From contig NZ_QBKP01000001.1 in NCBI RefSeq assembly GCF_003054195.1, positions 372,001-436,000 on the forward strand: a stretch of 64,000 nt of DNA, written 5' to 3'. The stretch comes from Gemmobacter caeni. Lineage in GTDB: Bacteria > Pseudomonadota > Alphaproteobacteria > Rhodobacterales > Rhodobacteraceae. Of this stretch, positions 7,953 through 16,481 are shown piece after piece (within the stretch, counting starts at the first letter, position 1; the number at the start of each line of letters is the position of its first letter). The notes under the pieces were generated by a model that worked only from the letters and a program-made list of their open reading frames with translations, did no database searches and was not told where the DNA came from. The translations under genes were made by a program, and so were the position numbers.

Positions 7953-9377
7953 TCACGGCTTCTTGCCGATGGACTGCAACACACGGTCCAGTTTCTTGCC
8001 CTGGAACGAGGTCGCGGGCGCGTCCTTGACGGCGTTGTAGTAGCCGGTCACGTCATAGGTCGGGATACCGAGGTTCAGATCCGTCACCGTCAGACGGCCC
8101 ATGGCTGACAGCACGTTGTAGACCGCGAAATAGCGCTCCGCCTCGGATTGCACGCGGGCAGCGCGGGCATCCAGAAGCTCCTGCTCGGCGTCCAGCACCT
8201 CAAGCGTGGTGCGCGCACCCAGCTTCGCCTCTTCGCGCAGCCCGTCGAACGCGATCTGCGCCGCCTCGATCTGGCGGTTGTTCGCTGCGATCTGCGCCGC
8301 CGCCACATCAAGGCCGGACCAGGCATTGCCCAGATTCTGTTCAATGGAGACGCCGGTCTGGTGCAGCGAGGCGCGTTGTGCCTCACGCTGCGCCATGGCC
8401 TTGCGATAAAGCGCCGACAGCCTGCCGCCCGCATACAGCGTCTGGCGGCCGGTGATCCCCACGGTGGCGAGGTTGTAATCGCTGCTGGCCGAGGCCGTGC
8501 CTTCGTACATCCCGGCGGTCGCATCGAGCGTCACCGTCGGCTTCATATTCGCCTTGGCGATGTCGACGCCCAGATCGGCGGCCTTCACCAGATGCTGCGA
8601 CCGGATCATGTCGGGGTGATTGCGCCGCGCAATACCCAGTGCCGCATCTTTCGACGCCGGAAGCTTCGGTGCCTTCGGCAGGGCCGACAGACGCCCCGGG
8701 TAGGCGCCGGTCATGGCCTTGTAGGCCTCGCGCGCCACCATCAGATCGCCCTCGGCGGCCGTCAGCGCGGCACGGGCCTGCGCCAGACGCGATTCCGCCA
8801 GCGCCACATCCGTCCGCGTCACCTCGCCCACATCGAAGCGGTCCCTGGAGGCTTGCAACTCCTGCGTGATGACGCGGCTGTTGTTCTGCCGCAGCACCAC
8901 GATCTCCTGCGCCAGGCGCACGTTCACATAGGCGTTGACCGTATTCAGCAGCACCTGCTGTTCCACCGAGACCAGCCCGGCGCGGGTGGCCAGAACCGCT
9001 TCTTTGGCGGCTTCGATGGCGAAATGGGTGCGGCCGAAATCAATCAGCAGAAGCTGGAAGGACAGCTCCAGCGAATTGGTGGTGGCGGTCGCCTCGTCCG
9101 GAACGGTGCTGAACAGGCCGCTGGACTGCCCGGCATTTTCATAGATCTGGCGCGAGCGGCGGAAATTCGCGGTGAATTCCACCACCGGGCGCAGCGCCGA
9201 GACCGCCGAGGCCACATCCTCATCCGCCGCGCGCAGCACGGCCCGGTTCTGGTCCAGCAGGTGCGAGTTGCGGTAAGCGGCAATCAGCGCATCCGCCAGC
9301 GTTTCGGACTGTGCCGCAGGGGCCATCATCATGACGGACACCGCCGCCGTCGCAAGAATCCGCCTCATGCCGAACAT
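7953..9377 (-). CDS. tolC: TolC family outer-membrane efflux/secretion channel
   Basis: The 474-residue precursor has a signal peptide (about residues 1-24, ending AAQS), then two repeats of long alpha-helices with TolC-type features such as LADALIAAYRNSHLLDQNRAVLRAADEDV and EVTRTDVALAESRLAQARAAL. TolC trimers form the outer-membrane tunnel used by type I secretion and tripartite efflux pumps. ATG at 9377 has CAGGAG ten bases upstream. The gene follows the methyltransferase at 9416-10069 by 38 bases on the same strand. It is the most likely exit duct for the two RTX proteins in this window, although the dedicated ABC and adaptor genes are elsewhere. Confidence 0.92.
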   Translation of the reverse strand: MFGMRRILATAAVSVMMMAPAAQSETLADALIAAYRNSHLLDQNRAVLRAADEDVASAVSALRPVVEFTANFRRSRQIYENAGQSSGLFSTVPDEATATTNSLELSFQLLLIDFGRTHFAIEAAKEAVLATRAGLVSVEQQVLLNTVNAYVNVRLAQEIVVLRQNNSRVITQELQASRDRFDVGEVTRTDVALAESRLAQARAALTAAEGDLMVAREAYKAMTGAYPGRLSALPKAPKLPASKDAALGIARRNHPDMIRSQHLVKAADLGVDIAKANMKPTVTLDATAGMYEGTASASSDYNLATVGITGRQTLYAGGRLSALYRKAMAQREAQRASLHQTGVSIEQNLGNAWSGLDVAAAQIAANNRQIEAAQIAFDGLREEAKLGARTTLEVLDAEQELLDARAARVQSEAERYFAVYNVLSAMGRLTVTDLNLGIPTYDVTGYYNAVKDAPATSFQGKKLDRVLQSIGKKP

Positions 9378-9415
9378 CGCCTGCTCCTGTTCTATTGCCC
9401 GCCTGCCGGGGTCGT

Positions 9416-10069
9416 TCAGAGTGTAAAGGCTCTCCGCGCCGCGAAGCCCGGCAGAACCGGGGCGGAAGCGTTGAAAGCATAGCGCCAGGTGATCTGGCCG
9501 TCGATCTTGTAACCGATGCGGGCGACGCCCAGCGCGCCTTCCATGAACAGGCAGCCGATGCGCCCGCCCTCTTTCAGCTGCGCCAGCAGCGCGGCGGGAA
9601 CCACCTCGGCTGCGCCCTGCACGGTAATCACGTCATAGGGGCCAGCCTTGGGCGCGCCATCGGCCAGCTTGCCAGCCATCACTGCGGCATTGTCCACGCC
9701 ATGCGACGACAGCGTGCGCTGTGCCTCGGCCACCAGCGCCTCGTCCTCTTCCACGGCCACCACAGCCTCGGCCATGCGGGCGATGACGGCGGTCGAATAG
9801 CCAAGGCCACAGCCGATATCCAGCACGGTTTCCGTCGGCTGAATATCCAGCGCGTCCAGCATCTTGGCCAGCGTGCGCGGCTCCATCAGCACGCGGCCAC
9901 CGCCCATGGCGACATGCTCGCCCACATAGGCGGCCTCGCGGCGGTCCTGCGGCACATAGGCTTCGCGCGGGACAGTCAGCATGGCCTCGATGATCGGGAA
10001 TTTCGTGACATCCGAGGGGCGGATCTGCGTGTCCACCATCATGGTGCGGCGCGTGGCGAAATCGGTCAT
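9416..10069 (-). CDS. pcm: Protein-L-isoaspartate O-methyltransferase family protein
   Basis: The 217-residue protein has a class I SAM-binding core, with motif [12 protein letters not shown] at about residues 82-92 and the acidic residue at the end of strand 2 ([10 protein letters not shown]). The N-terminal [11 protein letters not shown] and VPREAYVP resemble the alphaproteobacterial Pcm group. Canonical enzymes methylate isoaspartyl residues in damaged proteins using S-adenosylmethionine. Members of this branch, located beside tolC, have rarely been tested biochemically, so the activity is less certain than the fold. It is the first gene of a probable transcript with tolC. Confidence 0.85.
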   Translation of the reverse strand: MTDFATRRTMMVDTQIRPSDVTKFPIIEAMLTVPREAYVPQDRREAAYVGEHVAMGGGRVLMEPRTLAKMLDALDIQPTETVLDIGCGLGYSTAVIARMAEAVVAVEEDEALVAEAQRTLSSHGVDNAAVMAGKLADGAPKAGPYDVITVQGAAEVVPAALLAQLKEGGRIGCLFMEGALGVARIGYKIDGQITWRYAFNASAPVLPGFAARRAFTL

Positions 10070-10239
10070 GCTAAACTCGTCGGTCTAGTTTCGGCTCACA
10101 AGGTGATGCCACAGAAAACCGGCAACGGCAACAAGCCATCTTCGCCTTCCCGCAGAGACATATTCGATTCACTGAATGCAAATCGCAACCGCCTTTTGCC
10201 CGGCTTGACGACAAGCCCGCCTGGCCACAGGATCGGATT

Positions 10240-10599
10240 ATGACAAAGACCGATTTTCCCGTAACGATCTGGCACAATCCCGGCTGTTCGACGTCGCGCA
10301 AGGCGTTGCAGGCGATCCGTGATGCGGGGGTGGACCCGCGCGTGATCCGCTATCTTGAAACCGGCTGGGAGGAGGCCGGGCTGCGCGCCCTTCTGGAGGC
10401 TGCCGGGCTGACCCCGACGCAGGCGCTGCGCCGCAAGGGTGATCTGGTGGCAGAGCTTGGGCTGGCTGCGGCCGGGGATGCGACGATCTTCGCCGCCATG
10501 CTGGCCCATCCGGTGCTGGTGGAGCGGCCCTTCGTGCAAAGCCCGCAGGGAACCGCGCTGTGTCGCCCCCTGGAAAGGCTGACGCCGCTGCTGCCCTGA
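10240..10599 (+). CDS. arsC: ArsC/Spx-family reductase (glutaredoxin-dependent arsenate reductase type)
   Basis: The 119-residue protein has the thioredoxin-like ArsC opening with the catalytic cysteine in HNPGCSTSRKAL and the anion-binding block HPVLVERPFVQ near residue 90; an arginine-rich ALRRKG lies between them. In E. coli-type ArsC the cysteine attacks arsenate and glutathione/glutaredoxin completes reduction to arsenite. No arsR, arsB or acr3 gene is adjacent, so it may be an orphan with another role. It is divergent from pcm and ends four bases before the convergent ProX gene. Related YffB-type proteins cannot be excluded. Confidence 0.8.
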   Translation: MTKTDFPVTIWHNPGCSTSRKALQAIRDAGVDPRVIRYLETGWEEAGLRALLEAAGLTPTQALRRKGDLVAELGLAAAGDATIFAAMLAHPVLVERPFVQSPQGTALCRPLERLTPLLP

Positions 10600-10602
10600 G
10601 GG

Positions 10603-11151
10603 TCAGTCGATCCAGACCGGCGTGACGCCAAGGCTTTCCAGCCAGCGCAGCAGATCGGCCGGGGCCATGGCCACGGTGCGGTCATTCACCAGCGGATGCA
10701 TATGCACCAGCCGCGCCTCTTTCAGCGCGCGTTCCAGCACCAGCACCACCCCGGTTTCCGCCCCCGTCACCATGGCCAGCGGGCTGACCGCGCCGGGGCG
10801 GATGCCCAGATGCTCCATCAGCCGGTCGGCCGAACCGAAAGACGGGTTCTGTGCCCCGATGGCGGCGCCCAGCGCCTTCAGATCCACTGCGCGATCCTGT
10901 TCGACCGTCACCAGATAGTTCCGCTTCTTGCGGTCGCGCAGATAGAGGTTCTTGATGTGATAGCCGCCCGCCTCGCTGCCCAGCATGGCATGCTGCACCT
11001 GTTTGGCATCCTCGACCGTGCGCAGGGGCGCGTGGTCGTAGCTTTCAAAGGCGATCCCCGCCGCACGCAGCGCCGCCATCAGCGCATCCGAACTGACCGG
11101 CAGTTCATGCTGCGCGGCGGAACTGGCGTCGGGGGCAAGCGTCTGGTCCAT
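10603..11151 (-). CDS. YbaK/ProX-type aminoacyl-tRNA deacylase
   Basis: The 182-residue free-standing editing domain has the lysine-containing stretch HIKNLYLRDRKKRNYL and the late TGVVLVLERALKEARLVHMHPL typical of the prolyl-tRNA-editing ProX/PrdX branch. These enzymes hydrolyse alanine mischarged on tRNA-Pro, in the cytoplasm. AAGGAG sits seven bases before ATG 11151; the upstream extension of the frame is not needed. It lies 60 bases downstream of tdh on the same strand and may be read through from the kbl-tdh transcript. Confidence 0.88.
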   Translation of the reverse strand: MDQTLAPDASSAAQHELPVSSDALMAALRAAGIAFESYDHAPLRTVEDAKQVQHAMLGSEAGGYHIKNLYLRDRKKRNYLVTVEQDRAVDLKALGAAIGAQNPSFGSADRLMEHLGIRPGAVSPLAMVTGAETGVVLVLERALKEARLVHMHPLVNDRTVAMAPADLLRWLESLGVTPVWID

Positions 11152-11211
11152 GGGGGCACTCCTTTGCCCCCATGAAACGCATGACGCCCCGCGCCGCAAG
11201 GCCGGATGCGG

Positions 11212-12249
11212 CTATTCCCAGTCCAGAACGACCTTGCCGGACAGGCCGGAGCGCATGACCTCAAACCCTTCGGCGAAATCTGCCACCTTGAAGCGGTGGG
11301 TGATGACGCGGCGGATGTCGAGGCCGTTTTCCAGCATGGCGATCATCTTGTACCAGGTCTCGAAAATCTCGCGGCCATAGACACCCTTGATCGTGATGGC
11401 CTTGAAGACGATGCGCGACCAGTCCACCGGGCTTTTGCCCGGCGGGATGCCCAGCATGGCGATACGCCCGCCCATCACCAGTTGTTCGACCATCTGGTCC
11501 AGCGCGGCCTGATTGCCGCTCATCTCCATCCCCACGTCAAAGCCTTGCGTCATCTTCAGCCGTGATTGCACGGCCTTCAGATCCTCGGTCGCCACATTGA
11601 CCGGCACCACATCGGCTACCTGCCCAGCAAGTTCCAGCCGCGCGGGGTTCACATCGGTAATCACCACATGCCGCGCGCCGACATGCCGCGCCACCGCCGC
11701 CGCCATTATGCCGATAGGCCCGGCGCCGGTGATCAGCACATCCTCCCCCACCAGATCGAAGCTCAGCGCAGTATGCACGGCATTCCCCAGCGGATCGAGA
11801 ATGGCGCCGATCTCGTCATCAATCGAGTCGGGCAGCGGCACCACGTTGAAGGCGGGCAGTTTCAGATAGGTGGCGAAGGCGCCGTTCTCATTCACGCCGA
11901 TGCCGCGCGTGGCAGGGTCCAGATGGAACTTGCCCGCACGCGACTGGCGCGAGTGGCGGCCGATCAGATGCCCCTCGCCCGAGCAGCGCTGGCCGATGGC
12001 CAGATCGGTGACATTACGGCCCAGTTCGACAATCTCGCCCGCGAATTCATGCCCGGTGATCAGACCCACCGGCACGGTGCGCGCCGCCCAGTCATCCCAG
12101 TTCCAGATATGGATGTCGGTGCCGCAGATCCCGGTCTTGCGGATGCGGATCAAAACGTCATCCGGCCCGATTTCCGGCACAGGGCGCGTTTCCGCCCAAA
12201 GCCCGACTTCGGGTTTCGCCTTCACCAGCGCTTTCATCTGATTGGTCAT
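11212..12249 (-). CDS. tdh: L-threonine 3-dehydrogenase
   Basis: The 345-residue medium-chain dehydrogenase oxidises L-threonine with NAD+ to 2-amino-3-oxobutyrate, the substrate of Kbl encoded immediately upstream. Catalytic zinc ligands are present: Cys42 in [12 protein letters not shown], and His67-Glu68 in TGHEFAG. The Rossmann motif [14 protein letters not shown] follows. The signature TDH stretch [14 protein letters not shown] is intact. Unusually, the four cysteines that bind the structural zinc in E. coli TDH are Gly97, Ser100, Ser103 and Asp111 here, in an otherwise alignable loop. The start overlaps the kbl stop by four bases, so translation is coupled. Confidence 0.95.
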   Translation of the reverse strand: MTNQMKALVKAKPEVGLWAETRPVPEIGPDDVLIRIRKTGICGTDIHIWNWDDWAARTVPVGLITGHEFAGEIVELGRNVTDLAIGQRCSGEGHLIGRHSRQSRAGKFHLDPATRGIGVNENGAFATYLKLPAFNVVPLPDSIDDEIGAILDPLGNAVHTALSFDLVGEDVLITGAGPIGIMAAAVARHVGARHVVITDVNPARLELAGQVADVVPVNVATEDLKAVQSRLKMTQGFDVGMEMSGNQAALDQMVEQLVMGGRIAMLGIPPGKSPVDWSRIVFKAITIKGVYGREIFETWYKMIAMLENGLDIRRVITHRFKVADFAEGFEVMRSGLSGKVVLDWE

Positions 12250-13445
12250 GCCAGGGCTCCCACCGCCTTGCCCGCTGCCCGGAAGGCATCAAGCGCGAAA
12301 TCCAGATCATCCCGCGTCAGCCGCGCATTCATCTGCGTGCGGATGCGCGCCTGCCCTTTCGGCACCACCGGGAAGAAGAACCCGGCCACATAAACCCCGC
12401 GCTCATACAGGGCCGAGGCCATGTTCTGCGCCAGCACCGCATCGCCCAGCATCACCGGCACGATAGGGTGTTGGCCGGGCAGCAGGCGGAAGCCCGCATC
12501 CTCCAGCCCCGCGCGCCAGTAGCGGGCGTTTTCGAACAGTTGCGCCCGCAGATCGTCGGCGGCTTCCACGATGTCCAGCGCCGCGAGACCTGCCGCCACC
12601 ACGGCCGGCGGCAGGGCGTTGGAAAACAGATAGGGCCGCGCGCGCTGCCGCAGCAGGTCGATCACCGGCTGCGGCCCGGCGATATAGCCGCCCAGCGCAC
12701 CGCCCAGAGCCTTGCCCAGCGTGCCGGTCAGAATGTCGACCGAAACCCCGGCATGGGCCGGCGTCCCGCGCCCCTGTGGCCCCATGAAGCCGGTGGCATG
12801 GCAGTCATCCACCATCACCATCGCCCCGTAACGGTCTGCCAGCGCCCGGATCTCCGCCAGCTTCGCCAGATAACCATCCATCGAGAACACGCCATCCGTC
12901 GCCACCAGAATGAACCGCGCGCCATCGGCGCGGGCGGCCTGCAACTGCACCTCCAGATCCGCCATATCGGAATTGGCGTAGCGGTAGCGCTTCGCCTTGC
13001 ACAGGCGGATGCCGTCAATGATGCTGGCATGGTTCAGGCTGTCGGAAATCACCGCATCCTCCGGCCCCAGCAGCGGTTCGAACAGCCCGCCATTGGCGTC
13101 GAAACAGGCGGCAAAGAGGATCGCATCCTCCATCCCCAGAAAGCCCGCGATCCGTGCCTCCAGCGCCCGGTGCATGTTCTGCGTGCCACAGATGAAGCGG
13201 ACCGAGGCCATGCCATAGCCCTGCCCCTCCATCGCGCCGCGCGCCGCCGCCACCAGACGCGGATCATCCGCCAGCCCAAGGTAGTTATTGGCGCAGAGGT
13301 TCAGGAGCCTGCGCCCCGCCACCTCGACATGCGCGCCCTGCGGGCCGTGGATCAGCCGCTCGCGCTTCATCAGCCCCTCGGCCTCAATCCCCGCCAGCAC
13401 CTCGCCAAGATGCGCCAGAAACGCCGCCTTCCCCGAATCCGTCAT
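12246..13445 (-). CDS. kbl: 2-amino-3-ketobutyrate coenzyme A ligase (glycine C-acetyltransferase)
   Basis: The 399-residue PLP enzyme of the alpha-oxoamine synthase family cleaves 2-amino-3-oxobutyrate with CoA into glycine and acetyl-CoA. The PLP lysine is Lys245 in [17 protein letters not shown] carries the aspartate that pairs with the PLP ring, and [10 protein letters not shown] is the conserved opening. The length matches the family. ATG at 13445 has GGAGG nine bases upstream. It is first in the kbl-tdh pair, with an operator-like inverted repeat 60 bases upstream and an XRE-cupin regulator gene just beyond. Confidence 0.95.
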   Translation of the reverse strand: MTDSGKAAFLAHLGEVLAGIEAEGLMKRERLIHGPQGAHVEVAGRRLLNLCANNYLGLADDPRLVAAARGAMEGQGYGMASVRFICGTQNMHRALEARIAGFLGMEDAILFAACFDANGGLFEPLLGPEDAVISDSLNHASIIDGIRLCKAKRYRYANSDMADLEVQLQAARADGARFILVATDGVFSMDGYLAKLAEIRALADRYGAMVMVDDCHATGFMGPQGRGTPAHAGVSVDILTGTLGKALGGALGGYIAGPQPVIDLLRQRARPYLFSNALPPAVVAAGLAALDIVEAADDLRAQLFENARYWRAGLEDAGFRLLPGQHPIVPVMLGDAVLAQNMASALYERGVYVAGFFFPVVPKGQARIRTQMNARLTRDDLDFALDAFRAAGKAVGALA

Positions 13446-13505
13446 CGCAGAACATCCTCCGTTATGGCGGACAAATTGCCGCAAAACCGGAAATCCGTCA
13501 AGATA

Positions 13506-13521
13506 GCGGATACGCATCCGC
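13506..13521. promoter_or_regulatory. Operator-like inverted repeat upstream of kbl
   Basis: GCGGAT and ATCCGC form a perfect 6-base inverted repeat around ACGC. A second small palindrome, CGGAAATCCG (13488-13497), and a further CGGAT lie within 20 bases. The site is between kbl and the XRE-cupin gene, which makes that regulator a candidate ligand. Confidence 0.45.
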
Positions 13522-13558
13522 CAAAACGGATTTCTTTTTCACTGCCCGAGCCGCCGCC

Positions 13559-14116
13559 CTAGCTGTCCTGCACGATCAGGATGGCCCGCGCCCCGGCTTC
13601 GGCCCGGATGGCATGGGCGCGATCCGCCGCATAGCGCGCGGTATCGCCCACGGCCAAAGCCTGTTCATCCTCGCCGCTTTGCACCAGCAGCGCACCTTCG
13701 ATCACGGTCAGATGTTCGCGGCAGCCGGGGCTGTGCGGATCGGACACCAGCGCGCCGCCGGGCTGGAAGATCAGTTCGTAAACCTCGTGTTCCCCCACCG
13801 CCTCGGCAGGGGAAAGGATGCGGATGCGCACGCCACTGCCCCGCCCGGCAATGACCGGCGCAGCACCGGCACGGATCACCTCGATCCCGCCAGAGGGGCG
13901 GCCTTCCAGCAGCCCCGCGAAATCGACCTGAAGAGCCTGCGTCAGGTTCCACAGCGTCGCCACGGTGGGCGAGCTTTCGCCACGTTCGATCTGGCTGACC
14001 ATGGAGCGGCTGACACCCGACAGCTTTGCCACCGCATCAAGGCTCAGCCCGCGCGCCTTACGCGCCTCGCGCAGCGACGCGGCCAGCCGGTCATGGATGT
14101 CGGATCTTGCGTTCAT
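13559..14116 (-). CDS. XRE family regulator with C-terminal cupin domain
   Basis: The 185-residue protein has an XRE helix-turn-helix at residues about 10-65 (SLDAVAKLSGVSRSMVSQIERGESSPTV) and a cupin domain at about 95-182 (HEVYELIFQPG, HSPGCREHLTVIEG). Regulators of this build often sense small metabolites, commonly amino acids or amines, through the cupin. It lies upstream of kbl-tdh on the same strand with a 113-base gap containing repeats, so control of threonine catabolism is a reasonable inference. SelO lies 51 bases upstream. Confidence 0.88.
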   Translation of the reverse strand: MNARSDIHDRLAASLREARKARGLSLDAVAKLSGVSRSMVSQIERGESSPTVATLWNLTQALQVDFAGLLEGRPSGGIEVIRAGAAPVIAGRGSGVRIRILSPAEAVGEHEVYELIFQPGGALVSDPHSPGCREHLTVIEGALLVQSGEDEQALAVGDTARYAADRAHAIRAEAGARAILIVQDS

Positions 14117-14167
14117 GACTCATAGTCCCCGGCGGCACCGCGCCGCGCAACTGGTATTTTCGCGGCG

Positions 14168-15631
14168 TCAGGTGCCACAGAAGGTGCGGAAGCCCTGCGC
14201 AAAGTCCTGCGGCGCGGGCAACGCATAGGCCTCCAGCCCCGGCCTTTCGCCAAAGGGCTGCGTCACCACATCCAGCAGCGCGTGGAAAGGCGCCATGTCA
14301 CCCGCCTCCGCCGCCGCCAGCGCCTCTTCCACCCGCAAATTGCGCGGGATGTAGACCGGATTGATCGCCGCCATCCGCGCCGCGAAATCCGGCGCGCGCC
14401 GTGCCTGCCAGCGCGGCCACCAGACGGCCAGCGCGTCCGGATCGGCGAACAGCCCCGCCAGGGCCGCCGCATCGGGTGCGTCCGCTAGCCGGTGAAAGCC
14501 CAGCGTCCAGTCAGTGCCTTCCAGCGCTTTCAGGAAATCGCCAATCAGCGCACCATCGCCGTCCTCCTCGCCCGCCAGCCCCAGCTTCGCCCGCATCACT
14601 GCCAGCCATTCGGCGCGGAACTGCCCGGCAATCGCCTCCAGCCGCGCATTGGCCAGATCCACGGCGCGATCCTCGTCGGCATCGAACAGCGGCAGCAGTG
14701 TCTCGGCCAGCCGCGCGAGGTTCCAGCTCAGGATCTGCGGCTGGTTGCCATAGGCATAGCGCCCCTGCCGGTCGATGGAAGAAAACACCGTGCCCGGCGC
14801 ATAGGCCTCCATGAAGGCGCAGGGGCCATAGTCGATGGTTTCGCCAGAAATGGTCATGTTGTCGGTGTTCATCACGCCATGAATGAAGCCAAGCCCCATC
14901 CAGCGCGCCACAAGCCGCGCCTGCGCCGCCGTCACCGCCTCGAACAGCCCGAGATAGGGGTTTCCGGCGTTCAACGCCTGCGGATGGTGCCGGGCAATGG
15001 CATAATCGGCCAGCCGTTTCACCATGTCGCCCTGCCCGCGCGCGGCGAAGAACTGGAAGGTGCCGATACGCAGATGGCTTGCGGCAACGCGGGTCAGCAC
15101 CGCGCCGGGCAGCGGGCGCTCGCGCAGCACCTGCGCGCCGGTCGCCACGGCGGCCAGCGCCCGGCTGGTCGGCACGCCCAAAGCCGCCATCGCCTCGCCC
15201 ATCAGATATTCGCGCAGGACCGGCCCCACCGCCGCGAAACCGTCGCCGCCACGCGAAAAGGCGGTGGGGCCAGAGCCTTTCAGCGCGATATCGCGGCGCT
15301 CGCCCTTCCGGTCGATCACCTCGCCCAGCAGCAGCGCCCGGCCATCGCCCAGTTGTGGGGAAAAGCCGCCGAACTGGTGGCCTGCATAGGCCTGGGCGAC
15401 AGGTTCGGCGCCGTCAGGCAGCAGATTGCCGGAAAATACCTCGGCTGCGCGGGCCTCCAGTGCTTCAGGTTCCGCGCCAAGTTCCTCTGCCAGTTCCCTG
15501 TTGAACATCAGAAGCTTCGGCGCCACCGCCCGGCGCGGTGCCTGTTCCAGCCAGGCGCCCGGCAGATCGCGCACATAGCTGTTGTCGAAGCGCAGCCCAA
15601 AGCTGCCCGCCGCCTGTTCCGCCTGTGCCAT
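14168..15631 (-). CDS. selO: SelO/YdiU family protein adenylyltransferase
   Basis: The 487-residue protein is a pseudokinase-fold enzyme that attaches AMP to serine, threonine or tyrosine residues of other proteins, with a role in redox stress in E. coli. Diagnostic blocks are AQAYAGHQFGGFSPQLGDGRA, LKGSGPTAFSRGGDG, HGVMNTDNMTISG and IDYGPCAF, and the usual C-terminal FRTFCGT with its cysteine. I start at ATG 15631, where AAAGGGCGG precedes it; the frame continues upstream without conserved sequence. The gene appears complete. Confidence 0.93.
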   Translation of the reverse strand: MAQAEQAAGSFGLRFDNSYVRDLPGAWLEQAPRRAVAPKLLMFNRELAEELGAEPEALEARAAEVFSGNLLPDGAEPVAQAYAGHQFGGFSPQLGDGRALLLGEVIDRKGERRDIALKGSGPTAFSRGGDGFAAVGPVLREYLMGEAMAALGVPTSRALAAVATGAQVLRERPLPGAVLTRVAASHLRIGTFQFFAARGQGDMVKRLADYAIARHHPQALNAGNPYLGLFEAVTAAQARLVARWMGLGFIHGVMNTDNMTISGETIDYGPCAFMEAYAPGTVFSSIDRQGRYAYGNQPQILSWNLARLAETLLPLFDADEDRAVDLANARLEAIAGQFRAEWLAVMRAKLGLAGEEDGDGALIGDFLKALEGTDWTLGFHRLADAPDAAALAGLFADPDALAVWWPRWQARRAPDFAARMAAINPVYIPRNLRVEEALAAAEAGDMAPFHALLDVVTQPFGERPGLEAYALPAPQDFAQGFRTFCGT

Positions 15632-15691
15632 GATCCGCCCTTTCCTGTCGCGCCTTTCCGATATGGACCCCGCGTGCCGGGGCGGCAAGCC

Positions 15692-16432
15692 TCAGCGCGG
15701 CAGGGTCAGGCGCATCTCGGCGCCGATCTCGGCCGCGCGCCCCTCGTAAACCCGCGCCTCGCCCGCCAGAGCCACACCGCGGCGCGGTTCTTCCAGCACC
15801 AGCCCCAGCCGGGCGTAGGGGCGGCGTGTCATCACGGTTTCAGAAACGTCCAGCAAGGCCGAACGCACCGTCACCCGCGACCGTGCCGCCTGCATCCCCA
15901 GCCCCAGCACCACCTGCCCCGAAAGGGCGCCAAGATCCGCGCGGCGGCTCAGCGCCAGTTCGGGCGTGACCGACAGGCTGCGAAAGCCGATGTCCACCGG
16001 ATCGGTCAGGATGCCCATGCCCTTGGGCAGGCGGTAGCGGCTTTCGCCGATCCCGGTCAGCACCGAGGCCTCCAGCCCGAAGCCCGCGCCCAGATCGGTC
16101 TCGCGCGACAGCCGCAGCCCGATCAGGCGGTCGCGCACCAGATCATGCGGCGTGTCGCTGTCCGGGCCAAGCACTTCGGGGTCGATCTCCAGCCCGAAGG
16201 CGGGGGACCGGTTCCGCGCAGGAACCGCCGCAGGTGCCATGACGAAGCGAGCCGCGGTGACGCGCAGCGCAGGCTCCACATGACCGCGTCTGTCCTGCCC
16301 CAGAACCAGCGCACTGCGGCAGCCCTGACAAGCCCCCGTACAGCCCGAAAAAACGGCCAGAACCGAAGCCGCCGCGACAAGGCGTCGCCACCCCCTTTGG
16401 CGGGGCTGGAGGGGCCACAATTGCCCTTGCAT
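15692..16432 (-). CDS. Hypothetical exported protein, possible lipoprotein with beta-barrel-like C-terminus
   Basis: I do not recognise this family. From ATG 16432 the 246-residue product has an arginine-rich N-terminus, a hydrophobic stretch LVAAASVLAVFSGC that could be a lipoprotein signal (cysteine at residue 33), and a cysteine cluster CTGACQGC. The remainder has alternating hydrophobic residues (GLRLSRETDLGAGFGLEAS, GQVVLGLGMQAARS) as in outer-membrane beta strands. The open frame extends to 16522, but that start would overlap the divergent RTX gene. It ends 60 bases before selO and might share its transcript. Confidence 0.6.
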   Translation of the reverse strand: MQGQLWPLQPRQRGWRRLVAAASVLAVFSGCTGACQGCRSALVLGQDRRGHVEPALRVTAARFVMAPAAVPARNRSPAFGLEIDPEVLGPDSDTPHDLVRDRLIGLRLSRETDLGAGFGLEASVLTGIGESRYRLPKGMGILTDPVDIGFRSLSVTPELALSRRADLGALSGQVVLGLGMQAARSRVTVRSALLDVSETVMTRRPYARLGLVLEEPRRGVALAGEARVYEGRAAEIGAEMRLTLPR

Positions 16433-16481
16433 TCCCAGCGTCGCCCTTCCAGATTTGCTGCAATTTTCCAAGGAGGTATAC

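Noticed and set aside
8148-9482. 444-codon plus-strand frame opposite tolC
   Set aside because: Antisense shadow of a complete tolC gene with signal peptide.
10240-10599. An arsenic-resistance operon
   Set aside because: Only the ArsC-like gene is present; no regulator or arsenite exporter lies nearby.
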